A DNA stretch of 64,000 nucleotides, from contig CALXWY010000003.1 in assembly GCA_944392535.1 (NCBI GenBank), positions 1-64,000 on the forward strand. Direction: 5' to 3'. The position numbers were made by a program, and so were the translations under genes. The notes beneath the pieces are model-generated. The model saw only the letters and a list, made by a program, of their open reading frames with translations, did no database searches and was not told the DNA's origin. Source of the stretch: an uncultured Alphaproteobacteria bacterium. Lineage in GTDB: Bacteria > Pseudomonadota > Alphaproteobacteria > Rs-D84. Shown here piece by piece: positions 8,430-16,800 of this stretch; position 1 is the first letter of the stretch; each line of letters opens with the position of its first letter.

Positions 8430-9899
8430 ATGAAACTTTCACGTTTAATGTTGAACAGTTCTTTGCTGGTGTTGATGCCGGTGGTCGCAAATGCGGCGGG
8501 AACATATTATAATCGCACGTATCAGACACCGCAAAACTCATATGCGGGTAATTACTATACGCCATCGTATACAGCGTCGCGGTATAACAGTTATAATAAC
8601 AATACTTATGCAAATACAATAAATCGTACAGCCGGTGGTGCCACAGGTCAAAATGTTGCGGCAAATACAACCGGTACAGGTGCGGCAACGTCTGATAAGT
8701 CTGGGTTTTGGTTGGATGCAGGTGTGGCATATCAAATGGCAGCGTGGCAATTTGATATGACATCCGCCGGCAGTCATTTGCACTATGACAATCTGGGGTG
8801 GACGGTGCTGGATATTGGGGCCGGATATTCGTTTGATCTGGGCAAGGTCGCATTGCAAATTGATGCCGGGTTTCAATATGGTATCCAGGTTGGCGAATCC
8901 GGTATGATTGACGATGATATCAGTCATGGTGGGTATTTTATAAATGGATTGTGTGAAGATATAAATAAAAATGGCGTGTGTGATAAAGATGAAGCCATCT
9001 TGGGTGACCAGTGGGGATATGCGTTGTCGGCCGGCACCAGCCAGGGTGGAAATATGTTGGGGTTCAATGTTGGTGTTGGATTGACCGATGTGTTCAAAAT
9101 TGGTAATCTGAAATTTACACCGTCAATTGGATATCGCTATTTGCAATATCACTTGACGACCGAAGATAACAGTGGATTAACATTATCAACATTCAAAGAT
9201 GCATCCGGTGGTACAAATTATCAATATTGCTATACAGATGCGGTGACGGGCGAATATCTGTGTATGCCGATAACTTTTTCTAATGATGGAACAACGGATA
9301 CGTTATTGACGCCGAATTTTAATGAAAATGGTGCGTTTACTGGTATGACAGGTGCAACGGGCACTATTAATACGCCGAATACCTTGTATTTTAAGCAGCC
9401 TGGAATCAGCCATTCTTATGATGTTTCATGGTCTGGACCGTATATCGCAATGGATATGGGGTATGATATAAATCAAAATAATTTTGTGAATGCGCGTGTT
9501 GAACTGGGGTTCCCGGGGTATACCGCAACCGGTGATCAACCGTATCGCTTGGATTGGCAACATCCAACCAGTGTAGAAGATACCGCCGGTATGTTCGGGG
9601 CATTGCATTTGGGACTGGCGGCGAATTGGTCAACCGCATTGACGAATTCTGTTGCATTGTCATTTGGACTGACATATGATTACTATACTGTCAGTGGGGC
9701 AGACGCAAATACGTATTGGAATCGGTCTTATTATGAACAGTTAATGGTCGGGGCCGACGAAAATACAACCCAGGCAATACAAAATACGATTGATCTGATG
9801 GAAGCAGATTGTCCCGGTGGTGTCTGTGTCGCGCCAGGTGAAGTAGATTCTGTGTATAAATCTATGGGTGTGCGCATCGGAATTGATGCAAGATTTTAA
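8430..9899 (+). CDS. Outer-membrane beta-barrel protein
   Basis: 489 aa. A signal peptide ending near NAA is followed by a Tyr/Asn/Thr-rich linker of about 70 residues, then a barrel-like body of Gly- and aromatic-rich strands (FWLDAGVAYQM, GAGYSFDLGKVALQIDAGFQYG, FTPSIGYRYLQYH) ending in IGIDARF with a terminal Phe. A short Asp/Asn-rich loop (DINKNGVCDKDEA) resembles a calcium-binding loop. A TAGGGG ribosome site lies 8-9 nt before the ATG. It is the first of three closely spaced secreted or envelope genes in one direction (14- and 10-nt gaps), so an operon is likely. No specific porin family recognised. Confidence 0.78.
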   Translation: MKLSRLMLNSSLLVLMPVVANAAGTYYNRTYQTPQNSYAGNYYTPSYTASRYNSYNNNTYANTINRTAGGATGQNVAANTTGTGAATSDKSGFWLDAGVAYQMAAWQFDMTSAGSHLHYDNLGWTVLDIGAGYSFDLGKVALQIDAGFQYGIQVGESGMIDDDISHGGYFINGLCEDINKNGVCDKDEAILGDQWGYALSAGTSQGGNMLGFNVGVGLTDVFKIGNLKFTPSIGYRYLQYHLTTEDNSGLTLSTFKDASGGTNYQYCYTDAVTGEYLCMPITFSNDGTTDTLLTPNFNENGAFTGMTGATGTINTPNTLYFKQPGISHSYDVSWSGPYIAMDMGYDINQNNFVNARVELGFPGYTATGDQPYRLDWQHPTSVEDTAGMFGALHLGLAANWSTALTNSVALSFGLTYDYYTVSGADANTYWNRSYYEQLMVGADENTTQAIQNTIDLMEADCPGGVCVAPGEVDSVYKSMGVRIGIDARF

Positions 9900-9913
9900 T
9901 TAGATAAAAAGTA

Positions 9914-10531
9914 ATGCGTTTTATGAAATATCTTTTTGTCGGCATTGTATGCGTCATCGGATTTTTCGGTGGCGCATTTGCCACTGATTTAACCGGAACT
10001 GCGTCGGTTAATATTACCAGTGATACCGCCGCCGCGGCCAAGGATATCGCTTTTGACGAAGCACGCCGTCAAATTATTTCTGAAGTATTGGGGCAATATG
10101 CAAATCCAGAACAATTGAATGACATCATAAAAATTTCTGATGCAGCGGCGTTGACAGGACTGGTTGCGGCATCCAGCGTTGATGGCGAACAACAATCTGA
10201 TACAACGTATTCAGCCAATATTACAATGACAATTGACAGAAATGCGGCGCGTCAGTGGATGAATGATAATTATGTCCAGAATTGGTTGACGGACGGTGTG
10301 TCGGGGGATGTTTTTGTAACCCAGATTATAATGACTGATAAAATGGCCCGTTGGATTGAATTACGCGATATCGCACGGCGCGAAGGTATTAATATGACAA
10401 CGAAATTTATTAACGGGAATCAAATTACGGTTGAAATTCCAACGTCGCAACGCGCAAAGTTTACAATCGCCGTTCGTGAAAATGGATGGCGGTATGAAAA
10501 TCAAAATGGCGTATTGGTTATATCAAAATAG
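9914..10531 (+). CDS. Conserved-looking periplasmic protein, unknown function
   Basis: 205 aa with a signal peptide (KYLFVGIVCVIGFFGGAFA). The mature start TGTASVNITSD..AAAKDIAFDEARRQIISEVLGQY has the pattern of periplasmic proteins such as the FlgT N-terminus or LPP20 (small beta strand, then an Ala-rich helix with AxxxAR), but the similarity is loose. No catalytic motif seen. ATGs at 9914 and 9923 are both possible; neither has a strong ribosome site, so coupling to the gene 14 nt upstream is likely. Confidence 0.65.
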   Translation: MRFMKYLFVGIVCVIGFFGGAFATDLTGTASVNITSDTAAAAKDIAFDEARRQIISEVLGQYANPEQLNDIIKISDAAALTGLVAASSVDGEQQSDTTYSANITMTIDRNAARQWMNDNYVQNWLTDGVSGDVFVTQIIMTDKMARWIELRDIARREGINMTTKFINGNQITVEIPTSQRAKFTIAVRENGWRYENQNGVLVISK

Positions 10532-10541
10532 TTGGTAACAA

Positions 10542-11405
10542 GTGAAAAAAATTCTGGTGTTTTTATTGGCCGTGTCGTGCCCGCTTGTGGCAATTGCTGA
10601 TGATGCAGGTACAGATACGAAAAATGATGATTGGATATTAAATGTGCGGCGCATTGGACTGGATTGGTCGCAAACACGGGTACAGAATGCCGCAGAATAT
10701 ATCAATTCGCCGATTTCCGCATTGAATGCCACCAGTCAAGATTATATCAAGGGCGTATTTGATACCGTACTGGAATATACAAAAAATAAGTTCAGTTGGG
10801 ATAATACGTTGCAAATGGAATATGGACGCACAACATTAAAGCCGTATAATGCGCCACCAACGACTGATGAAAACGCAGATAAAATTTTATTTTCCAGTGA
10901 TTTATCATATGGATGCTGGGATTGGTCGGGGTTGAAGTTTGGACCAACAGTACGTGCCGCGTATGAAACACAATTCCGGGATAAAGACGATTCGCCACGA
11001 CAAAATATTGTTCGTTCCAGTGCCGGTATTTCGCTGTTTGATCATGCAATAATCAAAGGATTGTATCTGGCCGGAATACATGAATATGATTTTACGTACG
11101 CAGGCAGCCAGAACAGTAAACTGGGGGCGGAATTTAGTTGGCGTCTGGAATACAATGTTCGCCAGGGGGTTAAAGTTTCATCGGATGGATATTATCGTGA
11201 ATATTTTTCGTATTCTGAATATGTTGGGACGGATTTAGAACGTGATTTAAGTGTTGTGTTGCGATTGGATACAAATTTGTGGGGCAATTTTACAATGGGG
11301 CCGTATGTGCAATACAGATTGGCCAAGGCTCGTGGTGCCACCGATTATGGCAGCAATTTTATTATGGGAATATCTTTTAATTATATAACCAAGTTTTTGT
11401 TATAG
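10542..11405 (+). CDS. Outer-membrane protein, possibly DUF3078-like
   Basis: 287 aa starting at GTG 10542, with a signal peptide (KKILVFLLAVSCPLVAIADD). The body reads as beta-barrel strands. The segment FSWDNTLQMEYGRTTL and the following disordered Pro/Asn loop resemble the SWxNxLxxxYG core of DUF3078 proteins known mainly from Bacteroidetes; this is tentative. It ends in FNYITKFLL rather than a classic terminal Phe. Third gene of the 8430 operon, convergent with pbpC with only 3 bp between the stops and no visible terminator. Confidence 0.65.
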   Translation: MKKILVFLLAVSCPLVAIADDAGTDTKNDDWILNVRRIGLDWSQTRVQNAAEYINSPISALNATSQDYIKGVFDTVLEYTKNKFSWDNTLQMEYGRTTLKPYNAPPTTDENADKILFSSDLSYGCWDWSGLKFGPTVRAAYETQFRDKDDSPRQNIVRSSAGISLFDHAIIKGLYLAGIHEYDFTYAGSQNSKLGAEFSWRLEYNVRQGVKVSSDGYYREYFSYSEYVGTDLERDLSVVLRLDTNLWGNFTMGPYVQYRLAKARGATDYGSNFIMGISFNYITKFLL

Positions 11406-11408
11406 AAT

Positions 11409-13817
11409 TTATTTAACAACATCAAAACGGACAGATGCGGCATTGCCGTTTTCGTCAATCACGCGTATTATATGGGTGCCGATTTTTGCGTCCAAGTGCA
11501 ATATTTCGCCAGATACAGTTGTCCCGATTGTCTTGTCATCCATAAACCAAAATAATTTTGCATCAGGTGTCGGTGATATTGCATGACCGGCAATGCGTTC
11601 AAAATTTTTATCAGATACGATGACTGTTCGTGTGCCATCAATTGGTGATAAAATAACAGGTGCGTTTTGCTGTGATGTGATTTTGTTCAAATCACACCCG
11701 GGCATAAATGGGGGCGGGGTGTTGCGACGTATGCCGGCGCGCTGGAACATATCAATGTATTCAGCATCCCAAAATTCAAAGACACGCATTTCGGTTGTTT
11801 CGGGATTGTTGTCGCATGCGCGCAGACCTGTTTCGCGGTCAATTGGTATTGCGCGATATACAGATGATGTTTCAATTGGTGATTTGCCGGGTATAAAATA
11901 TGCCCGGGTTGTTTGTGGACAATACTGGTTGGCCAATCCACCAACCGAATCACACATATCCAGTTCAGAAATATTCAAATCATCGCGTAAAAAATTATTA
12001 TTATGAATTTTTATCCCGTTGTCAGAATAATATTTTATTACGCTGCGTGCCAAAGAAAAGTATATCGGCGCGGCCGTTTTTGCGCCACTGAACACATTAT
12101 TGGGTTGACCGTCAAAGTTACCAACCCATACAATTAATACAAAATCGCCGAATATTCCCGCGGTCCACGCATCACGAAATGATGACGATGTGCCCGTTTT
12201 CCAATAATGGCGCAACGAATCTGGCTGGGTGCGGGCAAACGGTATGTGTTTTTGTGGGCCTGATTGCTGGGCCAGCATATCCAGAACAATAAAAAATGCT
12301 TCTGGGGACAGAATTTGTGTGCCATCGCCAATGGGGGCGTCTGATTCAAATCGTATGTTGTATCGTGTGCCCAAATTTGCCATCGTTGCGTATATGTCAG
12401 CGATTTCCAGCATCGTTAATTCAGCCCCGCCCAGCGCAACTGATATACCGTAATAATCAGGTGACTTTAATCCAGATACGCCAGAATCAGATAATATTTT
12501 ATAAAAATTTTTTGTGCCAATTTTTCGTAATAAATTTATTGCCGGTATGTTTCTGGAATGGGTTAATGCGTCGCGCGCCAATACAGGACCATAAAATTCA
12601 CTGTCGGCGTTTTCGGGGGCGTATACACCAAAATTGATTTTTGCATCTTTTAACAACGTCATTGAATGTATATATCCCATATCAGTGGCGGCGGCATATA
12701 TCAACGGTTTTAATGTTGAACCAGGACTGCGTTTTGAACGTACACCATCATTTTGACCATATATGTCTGTATCAAAATAATTTGCCGAACCAATGTATGC
12801 CAGTACATCCATTGTTTTATAATTTATCAGTATTGCTGCCGCGTTTGTAACACCGTGACTGTGGCGTTGACGTATTTCATCCGACAATGCACGTTCCAAT
12901 CGTTGTTGTAAATTGTTATCCAGTGTTGTATGAATAATTGATTTTGTATTCTGATTTTTATCCCAACGATTGTTGTGTCTGGTGATTTCATAGTTAATAA
13001 AATGTGGGGCGTGAAATGGCAAATCTGTTATTTTGCGGACACGCAGTGGCATTTGGGCCAATGTATCCAGTTGCGCATCAGATGGATATTTTTGAATCCA
13101 GCGACGTACCAAATCGGTGCGCATATGCATAATATTATCCAGGCCGGTATCTGTATTTAATCCGCGTTTGGTTGGGTTTTGTGGAATTGTTGACAGGGTT
13201 ATGGATTCTATTTTATTCAAATTTTGCGGCAATTTGTCAAAGTATATCAGTGATGCGGCGCCAATACTCTCAATATTTCCGCCATATGGGGCCAGGTTCA
13301 AATATGCTTCCAGAATTTCATGTTTAGAATAAAACATATCCAAATAAATCGCGGTGAATATTTGACGCAGTTTCCCAGATACACTGCGCGTGTCCATATC
13401 GTATTTTATGCGCGCAACCTGCATCGTGATTGTGGATGCGCCAATCGGGCGCGTGGAATGGGTGAAATGGTTTAATGTTGCCTTGGCCAAGGCAATCGGG
13501 TTAATGCCAGGGTGGTAATAAAAGTATCTGTCTTCATATAATATGGTTGCATTACGAATATGTGGGCTGATTTTATCCAGGGGGGTATACAGTCTGAATT
13601 TGTCGTCGTCAGACAATGTTATGCGTAACAATTCCCCGTTGCGATCAAAATATGCGTGACCAAAACTGATGTCTTGCAGTAATGGCGGGGTGAAAAATAC
13701 CTGGATAATTGTATATATAGCAAAGATGGCGAAAACGAATATATATACGAACCAATGGCGATGTCGGTTTGATGTCGCGGATTCAGTATAAGAATTTGGT
13801 TTGCGTTGTGTCGTCAT
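11409..13817 (-). CDS. pbpC: Penicillin-binding protein 1C
   Basis: Bifunctional peptidoglycan synthase of the PBP1C type, 802 aa. One membrane segment near 22-42. Glycosyltransferase GT51 domain about 55-225 with catalytic Glu95 in YEDRYFYYHPG and the GASTITMQVAR motif at 126-136. Transpeptidase with active Ser367 in SxxK (STLK, 367-370) and a KTG motif (WKTGTSSSFRDAW). The C-terminal ~90 residues form the beta-domain typical of PBP1C (BiPBP_C). Its ATG overlaps the stop of the upstream alpha-2-macroglobulin gene by 4 bp, so they are translationally coupled, as in the yfhM-pbpC pair of E. coli. Together they are thought to repair the wall and trap intruding proteases in the periplasm. Confidence 0.95.
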   Translation of the reverse strand: MTTQRKPNSYTESATSNRHRHWFVYIFVFAIFAIYTIIQVFFTPPLLQDISFGHAYFDRNGELLRITLSDDDKFRLYTPLDKISPHIRNATILYEDRYFYYHPGINPIALAKATLNHFTHSTRPIGASTITMQVARIKYDMDTRSVSGKLRQIFTAIYLDMFYSKHEILEAYLNLAPYGGNIESIGAASLIYFDKLPQNLNKIESITLSTIPQNPTKRGLNTDTGLDNIMHMRTDLVRRWIQKYPSDAQLDTLAQMPLRVRKITDLPFHAPHFINYEITRHNNRWDKNQNTKSIIHTTLDNNLQQRLERALSDEIRQRHSHGVTNAAAILINYKTMDVLAYIGSANYFDTDIYGQNDGVRSKRSPGSTLKPLIYAAATDMGYIHSMTLLKDAKINFGVYAPENADSEFYGPVLARDALTHSRNIPAINLLRKIGTKNFYKILSDSGVSGLKSPDYYGISVALGGAELTMLEIADIYATMANLGTRYNIRFESDAPIGDGTQILSPEAFFIVLDMLAQQSGPQKHIPFARTQPDSLRHYWKTGTSSSFRDAWTAGIFGDFVLIVWVGNFDGQPNNVFSGAKTAAPIYFSLARSVIKYYSDNGIKIHNNNFLRDDLNISELDMCDSVGGLANQYCPQTTRAYFIPGKSPIETSSVYRAIPIDRETGLRACDNNPETTEMRVFEFWDAEYIDMFQRAGIRRNTPPPFMPGCDLNKITSQQNAPVILSPIDGTRTVIVSDKNFERIAGHAISPTPDAKLFWFMDDKTIGTTVSGEILHLDAKIGTHIIRVIDENGNAASVRFDVVK

Positions 13818-16800
13818 TCAGATACTGTAAATATCCCTGTGTCGCCAGTTGCATTGATTTGCGGATTATTCATTGCCGTGGCATTAATTGCAGGAATCGC
13901 AAATTTACCAGATGCCCCCAATTGCGCAGTATATGTAAATATACTGTCGTCACGTGTCAAGTCGGCGTAAATCAGTATGCGATCTTCGCGGACTTCGGCA
14001 AAATTCATGTCGCCAGATACAGATTGTGTGTCGGCAATAAATCCCCCAGGCAGTAAGTCTGTTATTACAACGTTGTCTGCGTAATCTGTGCCGCCACGCG
14101 TACGGGCAAAGATTTTGACCGTTACTGTATCGCCAATTTTACCAGATGTGATTTCATTACCATTCACATCGTAATATTCGCGTATGATTTCCAGACCATT
14201 TGATTCGCGTTTGGCTGTTAATGGATAACCCTGGTTAATTAATGTATAGAATATTTTATTATCACGTGAACATGTGTCACAAATAATTTCAATTTGTTCA
14301 GGATTATTTTCAATGTGGGTATAAAGCATACCGTTGGATTGTGTCAATATTGCATCTTGGCCGTTTATGGTGACGGTTATATCAGATGCGTGTACACCGT
14401 TGTCCGTGGCCATGGCCCCCGATAATGCCAATATTATTACAGATGATGTATAAGAACTGTAATTGCCGCCAGAAATATAACTTTGTATTGTGTCTGATTC
14501 GTATGCGCGATTTGTATCAAAATGCTTTGATAAAACATAATAATACATCGCGTCATTGGCCACATTATTATTGAACGCAGATGTGTATGTGAATTTATCT
14601 GTTTTTGATGTTTTATATTTGCTGATTAAATCATCGGCCAATGTATCTTGGCGTAATAATTTATATGATGCAGCGATATATGCCCCCATCAGTTGTTCGG
14701 ACCATTTGTCTATATTTTCATTTGCGTATTCGGTGAACACATCAATGTAACTGGTTGTGACATAGTCATTTAATGATATCACATATATTGCGTACGCATG
14801 TGCGGCGGCGCCCGCTGTATCAGTGATGGGCGCGCCTGCATATGTACGCAGAAAATCAATACCGCGTCCAAACATCTGGTCTGGGACATAAAATCCGGAA
14901 TCTTTGGCCAGTGTCAGAAAGTGGACAATGTATGCGGTTAAATATGCCGTGTCTGGATTTATATTGTTTGTATATGGTGAATTTCCGTTCCACATGGCAA
15001 AAGAACCATCATCGTTTTGACGATTTTTCAGTGTGTTTATTACGTCTTCCAAAACCGCTGTTGATTTATCAAATGTTGTGCCGATGATTGGATTGGTTGG
15101 CATTGTTAAGTACGGTATTGCACGGGATACCAGTTGTTCTGAACATGGATATTCGTATTCTTCCAAGAACTTTACCAATGGAACAATCATCGCGGGCGCG
15201 CCGTTTGATATGTACAAATTACTGGCCGCGAAATCAGGGTATAATTTGATGTCTGATTTATTAATTGTGGTATGCTTTGAATTTATTTCGCCAAATTTTA
15301 CATCTGTTACATATGTTGTTGTTGGGCGCACAGATACGTTGGCGGTTGATGCGCGTGACAGTGATTCCGAATTTAATTGTGCATTGACGGTTATCGTCGC
15401 GTTGCCGAGTTTATCTGATGCGCGTGCGTTGAATGTAAATAATTTTTCTGTGCCGTTTGGTATATTTTCGGTCACTGTTGTCGCGCCAGTTAATTCCAGT
15501 TTATTATTCGTTTGGACAGATACAGTCATATCCGGTCTTTCGGCCCCAGACATATTTGTTATCACAGAATTTATGTTAAATTCATCGTTTGGCGCAACCG
15601 CCATGGGGACGTTATTAGATATCATTATCGGTGACTGTACCAATGTCGTCGTATCTGCAGAACCGACCGCGGTTTCATTTGATGCCACGGCAAATACACT
15701 GATTGTGCCATCAAATGTTTCAGGAATGTTAAATGTGTATGTACCGGGAATGTTTGCATCTGTTTCTAAAATCCCGGAATAAAATGCCACAGATGGTACA
15801 TTATCACGACCAAATGGGTTGGTTAAGATTGCGCCCATACCGCCATCGGTGCCGCCATAGTCACCGCCACCAGTTTGGGCGAATTCGCGCAATATATTAT
15901 ATTCAGGCAATAATAACGATAGAATTTGGAATGTATTGACCTGTAACGCGGATTTTTGAAAGAAATGCGCCAATGGATTCGGGATTTTGTATTTCGCAAC
16001 CTGTAAAATTCCCTGGTTTATGGCAAATATCATTATACGGGCGGGCGCATCGGTTGTATATTGCACAACCAGGTTATTATCACTTATCTGTTCGGGTACA
16101 TCCAGTGCGATGTTGATTTCGTTACCAGATGTATCCGTGGCGAATGGTGCAACCGCGTATGCATATGGTGATGTGAATATATCGCGACTGGTGATGTCAC
16201 GAACAAAAGAAACGTTTATGTATCCTGTGCCGCTGAAATCATGGGGCAGGCGGATATGCTGGACCGACGATGTTGAATTTGTGTTAAACCATTTGTACGC
16301 GTAAACGCGATCGCGTTCAATTGTGATTAACCCAGTGCCAGTGTACGGTGCAGTTATACTGATTGCTATGTCATCACCAGGGGCATATTCATCGGCATCC
16401 AGTTTGATTTGTAAATCTGCATCCGTGTCTGTTTCCATTGACGCATTTTCGTCGTTGGCAACAAAATATTCAATGTTGGCCAATATAGTGTCTGATGAAT
16501 CTTGTATCTGTAATGTATATGTTCCGGGTGTTTTTGTATCCAGATTGATATCTGAACCGGCGGACGATATGTTTATATTTGATTGTGAAATTAATTTGCT
16601 GTCAGATACGGTTTGATATTTATAGTTGTTGTTATAATCCTTGACCAAACTGGTCATGTTTTCATGTTTCATGATGCGCATTGTTAATCCATTTGCATCA
16701 ATTGGATTTGCCGTATGATCCAGTGCGATTAAATTGATATTAACATTTGAATTCCGACGGATATATTCCAGGTTGTTTGCGGTTTTATATCCAATCAAAT